This document shows, one piece after another, positions 55,029 to 63,447 of a stretch of 64,000 bases of DNA. Numbering within the stretch: position 1 is the first letter of the stretch; each line of letters opens with the position of its first letter. A model generated the notes under the pieces. The model worked only from the letters and a program-made list of their open reading frames with translations, ran no database searches and was not told the origin of the DNA. The position numbers were made by a program, and so were the translations under genes. Source of the stretch: JAEUIG01 sp046349775 (GTDB lineage: Bacteria > Planctomycetota > Planctomycetia > Planctomycetales > Planctomycetaceae); assembly GCA_046349775.1 (NCBI GenBank), contig JAXMBS010000005.1, positions 1-64,000 of the forward strand, written 5' to 3'.

Positions 55029-55843
55029 TCACTCGTGGCTGTGGGCCGCGTCGGGGAAGGCGCCGGTGCGGACGTCTTCGCAGTAGGCCTGGGCGGCCGC
55101 GATCGTCTGCGCGCGGAGGTCGGCGTAGCAGCTTGAGGTACTTCGGGTTGAAATCGGATGTCAGACCGAGCATGTCGGGGGTGACGGCGGACCTGTCCAT
55201 CAATCGGGGCCAGCGCGCCGATGCCGATCGTCGGGATCGACAGCGCCTGGGTAATCTCGCGGGCGATTGCACGCGGGATCAGCTCGAGAACGATCGAGAA
55301 CGCGCCGGCAGCCTCGGCCGCCAGAGCGTCGGCGAGGAGCTGTTCGCGGTCGCGCTGGATGGCGGACATGCGGCCGTACTTGCGGATCGATTGCGGCCGC
55401 ATGCCGATGTGGGCCATCACCGGCAGGTCGATGTCGGCGAGAGCTGCGATCGTGGCGGCCTGCGTGGCGCCGCTTTCGAGCTTCACAGCGGCGGCGCCGG
55501 TTTCCTTGAGGATGCGGCCGGCATTCTTGCGGGCCTGCAGCGGGCTGAGCTGGTACGTCATGAACGGCATGTCCACGATGACCAGCGCCCGTTTGGCAGC
55601 GCGGGCCACCATCTCGCCGTGGTAGATCACGTCGCGGAGCGTGACGGGGAGCGTGCTCTCGCGTCCCTGCACAACCATGCCGAGGGTGTCGCCGACGAGC
55701 AACGCGTCGACTCCGGCTTCGTCCAGAATACCGGCCCAGAGATGGTCGTATGCCGTCAGGACCGTGAGCTTGCGGCCGTGCTGCCTGGCGGCGCGGAAGT
55801 CCGGAACGGTGATCCGGCGAGGTGTCGAAGCGGCCGCGCTCAT
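55029..55843 (-). CDS. panB: Ketopantoate hydroxymethyltransferase with frameshifts at its C-terminus
   Basis: PanB adds a hydroxymethyl group to 2-oxoisovalerate in pantothenate synthesis. The first ~215 residues are normal: TAYDHLWAGILDEAGVDALL, GDTLGMVVQG, MVARAAKRALVIVDMPFMTY, KLESGATQAATIAAL, IDLPVMAHIGMRPQ. IPTIGIGA then needs correction: the expected GPDCDGQV, VTPDMLGLTSDFNPKYLK and CYADLRAQTIAAAQAYCEDV lie in successive frames. At least three small indels fall at about 55205-55225, 55190 and 55131. The family stop is taken at 55029-55031 after DAAHSHE. panC and panD are not seen. Confidence 0.86.
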
Positions 55844-55947
55844 GGAAGAAAGTCCTTTGTCTACGGTCCGTTGTCCACGGCGGCGCTCAACCAGCGCCGC
55901 TGCTGCTTTTCACAATGGACCATTGACAATGGACAACTGACAATCGC

Positions 55948-57030
55948 CTACTTTGTCTGCGCCGCAGTCTCGGCAGCGACTCCGATGACGCCCTTCGCGC
56001 TGAATTCGACGGGCTCCGATCGTCCCTGAATGGTCAGGTAGAAGGTCTCGTTGATTTCCCCCGGCTCGCTGGGGGGCACGATCGTCACCGGCAGCACGTG
56101 CACGTTGCGCGCGTCGGGACCGAGCCGGACCTTATAGCAGTCGCGTTCCGACTTGCATTCCATCCTCTCGATGACAAACGACTTGCGGCCGCGGACGACG
56201 ACGCTCATCGTCTTCGGGACGCCCGGCGTGAGCGAACCCAGTTCGAGGGTCGTCGGACTGACGACGATATCGGCGACGACGGAGCCTTCCACGGCGACGT
56301 CGACCTGCGGGCTGCGCTCGTCGTCGGTCGACAGCACGACCTGATCGCGGAATGTACCTGCCGGAGCCGAAGGAGCGAGCCGGACCACCAGTTCATAGCT
56401 GACGCGGCCGCTGCCGCGCGCCTTTTCCTGCACTTCGGCCGTCAACAGGGGATTGGCGGTCTTCGCGCCGGTGATCTTCCAGTCGTCGCGACCGGCATAT
56501 TCGATGGTGACGTGCTTCTCGGCGCCCAGGCCGATCTCGACGGCGTTGAAGTCCACGCGACCCGGCTCCACGACGACGTCGGGGCGGATATAGGCCTTGA
56601 TGGGAATGCGCACCATTTTAAACGTCTGGCCGTCGAACGTCACCGTGACGTCGACGTTGGAGTGCTTGTCGCGCATGAACTTGACAGTGTTCATCGTGAC
56701 TTCGATTTCGGCGATCTCGCCGGTCTTGAGCGTATCGCGATCGGGCTTGGCGGCCGTGCAGCCGCAGGTGGTGCTGACGTTCGAGATCTTGATCGTCTCT
56801 TCGTACAGGTTTTTGACCTGGATCTTGTGGCGGACGTCGGCGCCGCGGGCCACCGAGCCGAAGTCGTGGCTGCGCTCGGAGAACATCTGCTCAGCCCAGT
56901 CGTCGCCGGCACGGGGGACACCCGGGGGCGCCGTATTGAGCGTCGCATCCTGCCCGGCTGCGGAACCTAGAAGTGCGCCGGCCGCCAGAATCGCCGAACA
57001 CAGACACCTTGCTGCGACACCATTGACCAT
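55948..57030 (-). CDS. Secreted DUF1573 protein
   Basis: A 360-residue exported protein. The signal peptide ends near GSAAGQD. The DUF1573 Ig-like domain (about 50-145) carries the family hallmark FGSVARGADVRHKIQVKN and VSTTCGCTAAKP. Two more Ig-like domains follow. The CGC motif is conserved in the family and its role is unknown. GAGG six bases before the ATG at 57030 decides the start; a long frame upstream to 57519 is a shadow. The 57031-57576 gap contains a promoter (57438) and nothing else obvious. Confidence 0.82.
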   Translation of the reverse strand: MVNGVAARCLCSAILAAGALLGSAAGQDATLNTAPPGVPRAGDDWAEQMFSERSHDFGSVARGADVRHKIQVKNLYEETIKISNVSTTCGCTAAKPDRDTLKTGEIAEIEVTMNTVKFMRDKHSNVDVTVTFDGQTFKMVRIPIKAYIRPDVVVEPGRVDFNAVEIGLGAEKHVTIEYAGRDDWKITGAKTANPLLTAEVQEKARGSGRVSYELVVRLAPSAPAGTFRDQVVLSTDDERSPQVDVAVEGSVVADIVVSPTTLELGSLTPGVPKTMSVVVRGRKSFVIERMECKSERDCYKVRLGPDARNVHVLPVTIVPPSEPGEINETFYLTIQGRSEPVEFSAKGVIGVAAETAAQTK

Positions 57031-57437
57031 GGGAACCTCACTACGTGGGACCGTCACGATCACCGACACGTGCGGCAACGGAGTCCGCAGGCCCGTTTCG
57101 CTGTGCGCGTGGCCTCGGCCCGACTGTGACGAATTGTAGGTATTCAGCGCCGACTCCGTCCAGAAGTCTGTCGCCGCCGGACGTTCCTTCGGGGCAACCC
57201 GACCGTAATCCCCTGTACGGCCGGGTTTGGGGCCGCCCTGGGGGGTTGAGCGTGCGCTCGCCAGAACTTTGCCCGCAGAGGGGGGATTGGTCAAACGGCG
57301 ATCGGCCGGTTTGTAAGACTTACCACGGCCGGGGCGTGGAAGAATCGTCCGGCGCCTGCTGGCAAAACTGTTCCACCCGGCCAACTTGCGCCTGCGGCAC
57401 GGGTTGCGAGACCCGCGGCGGGCGGGTTCGATCGATC

Positions 57438-57467
57438 TTGACCTGCGCGGCGGGTTTTCATTAATAG
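57438..57467 (+). promoter_or_regulatory. Predicted sigma-70-type promoter
   Basis: TTGACC (57438-57443) and TAATAG (57462-57467) with an 18-base spacer, about 110 bases before the 2OG oxygenase. Confidence 0.45.
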
Positions 57468-57576
57468 CCCGGTCGCCCGCACTTCGCGTTTCCCGTCGCG
57501 CCGCGAGCAGCGGCCACATCCGGCGATCGAATGGTCGTCGCCCCCGCGTTCACGGGTTGTCTCCAGGGAGGGAGCC

Positions 57577-58227
57577 ATGCCTCTGCTTCATGCGTTGCAG
57601 CACAGCACCGAACAATTTGAGTGGCCGTACCGGCACTGGTACATTCACGGCCCGTTCTCCCAGGCGATGCTCGACGAGGTCTGCGCCACGCCGATTCCTG
57701 ACGGGCACCGCGTCTACGACGGCAGCCGCGCCGCCGACATGGGCGGGGGCGGCGTGGACGGCAAGCTCCGCTGCTACATCGAGCGCGACAACGTCCACAA
57801 GTTCCCGGCCCTCGGCGGCCTGATCGACGAACTGATGGGCGCCGCACCTGGCAGTGTCGGCGAGCTGCTCGGCCGCGACCTCAGTGACGCCTACCTGCGG
57901 GTGGAGGTCATCGCCGACCGGCAGGGCTTCTGGCTCAAGCCGCACAAGGACATTAAAGAGAAGCTGATGTCGATGCTGGTCTACGTCAACCAGTGCGGCG
58001 AGTCTGAAGAGCTCGGCACGGACATCTACGACGAGAACATCGAGAAGGTGAAGGCGGTCCCGTACCGCAACAACATCGGCTACATGTTCGCGCCCGGCCA
58101 CAACACCTGGCACGGCTTCCAGAAGAAAGAAATCAAGAAAGAGCGGCGGAGCGTGCTGATCAACTACGTCACGTTTCCGACCGACTGGAAGCTACCTGCA
58201 CCTGCGCCGCTGCGCCGCGCGGCGTGA
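57577..58227 (+). CDS. 2-oxoglutarate/Fe(II)-dependent oxygenase
   Basis: A 216-residue double-stranded beta-helix oxygenase. The iron facial triad is visible: His123 and Asp125 in KPHKD, and His179 in NTWHGF; Arg191 in ERRSVLINY fits the 2-oxoglutarate carboxylate. AGGGAGG five bases before the ATG fixes the start. No signal peptide. The substrate is probably a protein side chain or small metabolite. The next gene on the same strand is sulfotransferase-like. Confidence 0.8.
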   Translation: MPLLHALQHSTEQFEWPYRHWYIHGPFSQAMLDEVCATPIPDGHRVYDGSRAADMGGGGVDGKLRCYIERDNVHKFPALGGLIDELMGAAPGSVGELLGRDLSDAYLRVEVIADRQGFWLKPHKDIKEKLMSMLVYVNQCGESEELGTDIYDENIEKVKAVPYRNNIGYMFAPGHNTWHGFQKKEIKKERRSVLINYVTFPTDWKLPAPAPLRRAA

Positions 58228-58253
58228 CGTGCCGAAGCTGCCAGCATCGAACC

Positions 58254-58291
58254 GAAGTGACCCGGACGCTCAGGTGCGCCCGGGTCGCTTC
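58254..58291 (+). terminator. Hairpin after the oxygenase gene
   Basis: GAAGTGACCCGGACGC (58254-58269) pairs with GCGCCCGGGTCGCTTC (58276-58291) with a few mismatches and a short loop, no T tract after it. Confidence 0.55.
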
Positions 58292-58341
58292 ACATGCGAG
58301 TCCGCAAGCGACGACTTGCGAGATTCAGGAAACGAACGCCC

Positions 58342-58929
58342 ATGAACGTGTTTGTGCTGAGCACCGGTCGTTGCGGATCGACGACATTCATCGAAGCGTG
58401 CCGGCACATCACGAACTTTTCGTCGGCGCACGAATCGCGTTCCCGGATCGCCGGACCGGCGCGGATGCAGTACCCCGTGCAGCATATTGAAGCGGACAAC
58501 CGGCTGAGCTGGATGCTGGGCCGGCTGGATCGCGAGTACGGCGACCGCGCGTTCTATGTGCACCTGCGACGCGACGACCGCAAGACGGCGGACAGTCTGC
58601 TGAACCGCTACCACGGCGGCATCATGCGGGCGTATGCCGCCGGTATCCTGATGCGGAAGAACGCGCGCCACAACCGGCTGCACGTCTGCCTCGACTACTG
58701 CGACACCGTCAACAGCAACATCGAGTGCTTTCTCAAGGACAAGTCGCACCAGATGACGATGCGGCTGGAATCCGCCAAGGCTGACTTCCGCCTGTTCTGG
58801 TCGCGGATCGGCGCCGCAGGAAACCTGGACGCGGCGCTGGCCCAATGGGACGTGCGCCATAATCCCTCGTCGGACTCGCTGGCGTATCGAGCGATCCGGG
58901 CGATCAAACTGTTGCGCCGCAGCGCCTGA
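58342..58929 (+). CDS. Sulfotransferase-like protein
   Basis: A 195-residue soluble protein whose N-terminus MNVFVLSTGRCGSTTFIEAC matches the PAPS 5'-phosphosulfate-binding loop of sulfotransferases. A second, 3'-phosphate-type segment is VHLRRDDRKTADSLLNRY. It is shorter than typical family members, so it may be a minimal relative. AGGAAA stands before the ATG at 58342. It follows the 2OG oxygenase gene by 115 bases with a hairpin between. Confidence 0.62.
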   Translation: MNVFVLSTGRCGSTTFIEACRHITNFSSAHESRSRIAGPARMQYPVQHIEADNRLSWMLGRLDREYGDRAFYVHLRRDDRKTADSLLNRYHGGIMRAYAAGILMRKNARHNRLHVCLDYCDTVNSNIECFLKDKSHQMTMRLESAKADFRLFWSRIGAAGNLDAALAQWDVRHNPSSDSLAYRAIRAIKLLRRSA

Positions 58930-59088
58930 GCGGCGACTGGGCGCCCGCTGTACGCGAGCCCGGCTGCGGTTCGTCGCCAGTGAGGTGGTGCTTTTGCCGC
59001 CGCGGGCGCTCTCCCCGACTCGCGCGCACTTGGACGCCAAGGGCGATACAATCCGGACGCAGCGCGGAATGCCGCAGCGTTTCGCAGC

Positions 59089-59174
59089 GGCCGAGTGGCG
59101 GAATCGGCAGACGCACGGGACTTAAAATCCCGGGTCCCCAACGGGACGTGCGGGTTCAAATCCCGCCTCGGCCA
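59089..59174 (+). tRNA. tRNA-Leu (anticodon UAA)
   Basis: 86 bases. Acceptor stem GGCCGAG / CTCGGCC with discriminator A. The D arm contains GGAATCGGCAGAC. Anticodon stem CGGGA / TCCCG around loop CTTAAAA (anticodon TAA). A long variable arm, then GCGGGTTCAAATCCCGC as T arm. The 3' CCA is not encoded. Confidence 0.95.
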
Positions 59175-59588
59175 GTTCTTCGGAGTCGCGACTGCTCTCA
59201 GGTGATGTTCGGCCCTGGAGCCCCTGCATGCCGGGTTCGGCGCAAGTGACTGAGTATGCGCCGATTTGGGGTCAGCGAAGCGACGTCTCGCGTCCAAGTC
59301 AGGTTGCTGACTCGCTCTCCAGTCGATGTGACCGGAGCAGGCTTATGGGGCGCCACCCCGGACGCAGTGCCAACAGACCCTGATCGACGCACATTGTTTC
59401 GTCGAGCCAACCAACGATCGAATCCCATTCCGGTCGAATCGCGTGATCGCGGGTCATTGTTACGCTGCGGCAGATGGGGGGCGTGCGTACGATTGGAGAC
59501 GTTCTGCCGAAATCGCCCGGATTCTGTTTGAGATTACGCCCTGTCGGTCGTCTCATTCAGAGCCGCAGAGGCTGGCCCGCGAAGCTCC

Positions 59589-60104
59589 ATGCGTCACGAC
59601 CCGATCGATGCCGATGACCTCGACCGGCTGGTTCGTGAGCATCTGCCGGCGGCACTGCAGTTTGCCGTCCGGCTCACTGGACGGATCGAGTCAGCAGAAG
59701 ACATTGTGCAGGAGGCACTTCTGCGGGTCGCACGAAATTACCAGACGTTTCGGGGAGATTCCCGGTTCCGCACTTGGCTGTTCCAAATCATCATCAATGT
59801 GTTTCGGGACCAGTCGAAAAGACCACAAGAGGAACCGCTGCCACCAGAGGCGGTACCAGCCGTTCTGGACTTTTCAGCGACGTCACTGTTAGCCAACGAA
59901 CTGAGGCAACAAATCGCCGAACACGTCTCGCGGCTCCCTCCGCGACAGCGGGAAGTACTCGTGCTGACGGTTTATGAAGGGCTTTCCGTCGCAGAGACCG
60001 CAAGAGTGCTCGAAATGAGCACACAGAACGTCCACGCCACGCTGCATATGGCCCGAAGCCGACTGCGTGTGGAGTTGTCACATCTGCTGATCGAGAAATC
60101 GTAG
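59589..60104 (+). CDS. ECF-type RNA polymerase sigma factor
   Basis: A 171-residue sigma-70 subfamily protein with region 2 (about 20-85: AEDIVQEALLRVARNYQTF, RTWLFQIIINVFRD) and region 4 (about 115-165: LPPRQREVLVLTVYEGLSVA then VLEMSTQNVHATLHMARSRL). It is the first gene of a likely operon; the next gene (membrane HEAT-like) could be its anti-sigma or effector. The 59175-59588 gap upstream has only a weak hairpin at about 59295-59310. Confidence 0.88.
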   Translation: MRHDPIDADDLDRLVREHLPAALQFAVRLTGRIESAEDIVQEALLRVARNYQTFRGDSRFRTWLFQIIINVFRDQSKRPQEEPLPPEAVPAVLDFSATSLLANELRQQIAEHVSRLPPRQREVLVLTVYEGLSVAETARVLEMSTQNVHATLHMARSRLRVELSHLLIEKS

Positions 60105-60105
60105 C

Positions 60106-61243
60106 GTGCCAGACGACCGAGAGTTTCCCCCGACCACAGCGATCCCTTGGACGAGCTGTTGCTTCGCGCAGTGGCCCGGGCCAACGCCGCAGCAGCTGTC
60201 TCGCACGGAGTTGATTTGGGATCGTGCAAGGCCAAAGATCCGTCGCGCGGTATCTGGACCGCAGTTGCATCCACAGCTGCCGTAGTGATGATCAGTTTCG
60301 TTGTCTGGAAGCTGCTTCCCACAGGTCCTAAGCCGGTCGACGACACCCCCGTGGTCATCGATGATGGGAAGCAATCTCCCGCGCCCTCCGTCGAGCAACC
60401 GCCCGCTAAGACCGATGGCGTTATCAGCCGACGTCCGACCCCGTTGGAACTCGCTCTGTTCCAGGCGGCGGAATCTACAGCGCGGCAGAATCGACGCTTT
60501 TGCGAAACAGATCCCCTGGAGCAAGCCGTCGTGGGGTTGATGAAAGACCCCGATGCGGCCGTCAGCGGACTGATCGCGAAGTTTGATGACACCGAGACTG
60601 CGGCGAGGCGAACCATTGAGGAGCTGCCTCAAGCCCGCGGACGACGGCGGGCGGCCCTCGCGCGGTTGCTCGTCGGGATCGAGCCGCCGGATGGCTTCCG
60701 GTCTTGCTTATGCTGTGGTTCGACGCGACAACGCGCGACATCGTGGAACCAACAGTGGTTCGTCTGGCGGATGTGCCGACACTCGCGACGCTCATCGAGG
60801 CCCCGCAGTCGTTCGACGCCCGCGTTCGCCTATTGACGGAGATCGGGTCACGCCCGGAGAAGGAAGCCCAAGGCCTGCTGATTGAAGCGGCCATCGTCCC
60901 GGACACACTTCCGGCTGCACTGGCAGCCGCGAGGCGGGCGGCACCGCCGGCCGAATTATTGTTCAGTGCACTTGCACATCCACGGGCTGACGTACGCGTT
61001 GCAGCCGCACTGCTCCTGGGAGAGGATGCGGATCCAGAGATCACTGTCAAGCTTGTTGCGCTCGCGCGCGAATGCCCGAACCGATCGGAGCCCTGGATTG
61101 CGTTGTTACCACGAACTGACGCCGAATCTCGGATGATCGTGGAAGAAGCACGCCAGGATCCTCAGATCATGGCGTCCGTCACACTTGCGGAAGCGACCCG
61201 GCAATTAATCCTGCATCCGGTTCAAGTCGGAGTTCGGCTCTAG
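60106..61243 (+). CDS. Membrane-anchored HEAT-repeat-like protein, at least one frameshift
   Basis: Probably one gene read in pieces. A GTG directly after the sigma stop (60106) starts PDDREFPPTT. Another frame continues with PLDELLLRAVARANAAAAVS, one membrane helix (about 55-72: VASTAAVVMISFVVWKLLP), an acidic/Pro linker and PLEQAVVGLMKDPDAAVSGL. A third frame from about 60704 carries LMLWFDATTRDIVEPTVVRL, then SFDARVRLLTEIGSRPEKEA and AHPRADVRVAAALLLGEDAD, repeats resembling HEAT helices. Two indels, at about 60130-60145 and 60697-60704, would restore it. No zinc anti-sigma motif (HxxxCxxC) is present, so the anti-sigma role is unproved. Confidence 0.65.
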
Positions 61244-61296
61244 TATCGCCGCCCTGATCCCAAACAACTGTTCCCGCAATTCGAGGAGATCACCGC

Positions 61297-62466
61297 ATGT
61301 CGGCCCGAACCATCCTGTTGACAGCCCTGACTGTGACGGCAATCGGCCATCAGGCCCTGCGGGCCGAGGACTCCGGAGCCATGGAAGTCCGGGTGTACCC
61401 GGTGGCCGATATCGTCCAGAGCGTGCCGGACTATCCGTTCCGTCCCGGACTGCCGACTTCCGACCAAGGTCGAATTCCTGAGAGTAAGTCCTCGTCAGGC
61501 ACTGCCGGTATGGGAGGCATGGGCGGTGGCGGGTTCTTTCAAATCGGCGACGTCAGTCGCCTCGCTGTACCAAGCACTTCCGCTTCTGAGCCGGACGATC
61601 TGGACACGTTGATCAACGTCATTCAGACCAGCATTGCACCTGCTACGTGGAGCAACTCCGGAGGCGGCGCCGCGATCGTGGCTCTGGGGACAAGTCTGAT
61701 CGTCCGGCAAACGGCCGACGTTCACAAGGAGATTCACGCCCTGCTGCAGTCGCTGTCGCAGCAAAGCAATCGTCAGACGATGGTCACGATCCGGGCGTTT
61801 CTGCTCAGTCCCAAATCTGCGGAAGAAACAGAGTCCTGGAACACCCTGCTGCTCGAACGTCGGAAGAATGCCCCGCAAGGGGGCAAGGTCATGGCCAAAT
61901 TGGAGCATGAGGCGAAAGATCTGGGCCAAATCACTTGCTTCAGCGGCCAACAAGTGCATCTTGCCGACGGGAATCGCAGAAGCTTTGTGTCATCTGCGGT
62001 CCCAGTCGTGAGTGCTTATTCCGGCGCGTATCAACCAGTCATCACAACCTTGCACATCGGAACCTTGCTGGAGTTCACGGCCACGGTCGACCCTGCTGGG
62101 AAGTCCGCCATGCTGGACGTGCGGTGCACAATCACGGGCTGGAATGAAGGAGGAGAGCCCATCAGGTTTACTACTGAGACTCATCCGGGAAAGGTCTCGG
62201 CACGTGGGGGCGGCGGAGCAGGCATCGGCGGCGGAGAGGTCGCTGACGATATCGAGATCGGCGGCGGTCGGTCGGAGGCAGCAGTCGAGCGTGTCAATTT
62301 GGACGCACAACAGCTCGCAACGACCGTTCGCGTACCTGTCTCAATTGAAGGGGATGCGCCCTACCCGGTCATCGTCGGCACGCTGGGCCGGCCCGCATCT
62401 GCTGCCGACCCCAAGGGGGAGAAAACAGGCCTTAGCTATCTGGTCATCTCCATCTCGGGCCATTGA
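61297..62466 (+). CDS. Secreted secretin/STN-like protein, unknown function
   Basis: A 389-residue exported protein (signal peptide about 1-23, ending ALRA). It begins with VRVYPVADIVQSVPDYP. A second unit follows (LINVIQTSIAPATWSNSGGG, then LIVRQTADVHKEIHALLQSL), the pattern of N0/N1-type domains in secretins and TonB-dependent short-domain proteins. The rest is beta-rich with no secretin pore. It is the third gene of the sigma/HEAT-like group, with a 53-base gap. It may be an extracellular output of that regulator. Confidence 0.65.
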   Translation: MSARTILLTALTVTAIGHQALRAEDSGAMEVRVYPVADIVQSVPDYPFRPGLPTSDQGRIPESKSSSGTAGMGGMGGGGFFQIGDVSRLAVPSTSASEPDDLDTLINVIQTSIAPATWSNSGGGAAIVALGTSLIVRQTADVHKEIHALLQSLSQQSNRQTMVTIRAFLLSPKSAEETESWNTLLLERRKNAPQGGKVMAKLEHEAKDLGQITCFSGQQVHLADGNRRSFVSSAVPVVSAYSGAYQPVITTLHIGTLLEFTATVDPAGKSAMLDVRCTITGWNEGGEPIRFTTETHPGKVSARGGGGAGIGGGEVADDIEIGGGRSEAAVERVNLDAQQLATTVRVPVSIEGDAPYPVIVGTLGRPASAADPKGEKTGLSYLVISISGH

Positions 62467-62481
62467 CCCTGGCACGGAGCG

Positions 62482-63339
62482 CTAAACGCCATTCTTCTCG
62501 AACCACTCGAGCATCCGCTTCCAGCCGTCTTCGGCCGCTTCCTTGCGATACGTCGGCCGGTAGTCGGCATGAAAACCGTGCGGAGCACCTGCATAGACGT
62601 GAATCTCAGACGGCTTGTCTGCAGCGGCGAGCGCTTTGCGCATCGCCTCAACCGTGTCGAGCGGAATGCCAGTGTCGGCCCCGCCGTACAATCCAAGCAC
62701 CGGCGCCTTGAGTTCGCCCGCCAGCTCGGTCGGATGCTTCGGATGCAGCGGATCGGACTGCCCCACCAAGCGGCCATACCAGGCCACGCCGGCTTTCACC
62801 TTGGGATTGTGGACCGAGTAAAGCCACGTAATGCGGCCTCCCCAGCAGAAGCCGGTGACTGCCAGTCGGTCGGTGTTGCCGTGATTCGTTGCCGCGTAGA
62901 CGGCCGCGGCATCGAGATCGCTCATCACCTGTGCGTCAGGCACCTTCGACACAACCTTGCCGATGATCTCCTGGATGTCCCTCATCCCGGAGACATCCCC
63001 TTGTCGCGCGTAGAGTTCCGGGGCAATCGCGAAGTATCCAGCCTTCGCCAGTCGCCGGCAGATGTCCTTGATGTGCTCGTGCACACCGAAGATTTCCTGG
63101 ACGACCAGCACCACCGGCAGTTTGTCTCCCTTTGCCGGTCGTGCGCGATAGGCGGGAATTTCGCCATCGGCGGTCTTGATCTTCACTTCACCGGCTTCGA
63201 GGCCCTGGGTGTCGGTGGTAATGGTTTCCGCGGAGACGGGCCTGACCGCCAGCGCGAAGCCGGCGGCGAGCGAGGTGACGACGAATCCTCGGCGGGTGAC
63301 GTCGTAGTTCGGTGCGAGGCTGGTGAGATCAACGGCCAT
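62482..63339 (-). CDS. Tat-exported dienelactone-hydrolase-family protein
   Basis: An alpha/beta hydrolase with a Cys nucleophile, 285 residues. The N-terminus has a twin-arginine signal (DVTRRGFVVTSLAAGFALAV). Family motifs: VVQEIFGVHEHIKDICRRLA, nucleophile elbow GFCWGG, Asp in YGGADTGIP and His in GAPHGF. GAGGA stands six bases before the ATG at 63339. It may act on cyclic or aryl ester compounds in the envelope; substrate unknown. Confidence 0.88.
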   Translation of the reverse strand: MAVDLTSLAPNYDVTRRGFVVTSLAAGFALAVRPVSAETITTDTQGLEAGEVKIKTADGEIPAYRARPAKGDKLPVVLVVQEIFGVHEHIKDICRRLAKAGYFAIAPELYARQGDVSGMRDIQEIIGKVVSKVPDAQVMSDLDAAAVYAATNHGNTDRLAVTGFCWGGRITWLYSVHNPKVKAGVAWYGRLVGQSDPLHPKHPTELAGELKAPVLGLYGGADTGIPLDTVEAMRKALAAADKPSEIHVYAGAPHGFHADYRPTYRKEAAEDGWKRMLEWFEKNGV

Positions 63340-63447
63340 ATGGTCCTCTGAAGGGAGTACGGTTAGTGTGGCGCGAGGAATGCGTACATGCATACTGGTG
63401 CAATTATGTGCTCGGGCGGGTGGCTGTCTGTCGGCTGCGGGGCAGGG

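Noticed and set aside
61297..62466. True type II/III secretin
   Set aside because: Only N-terminal-domain-like units are present; the C-terminal pore region is missing.
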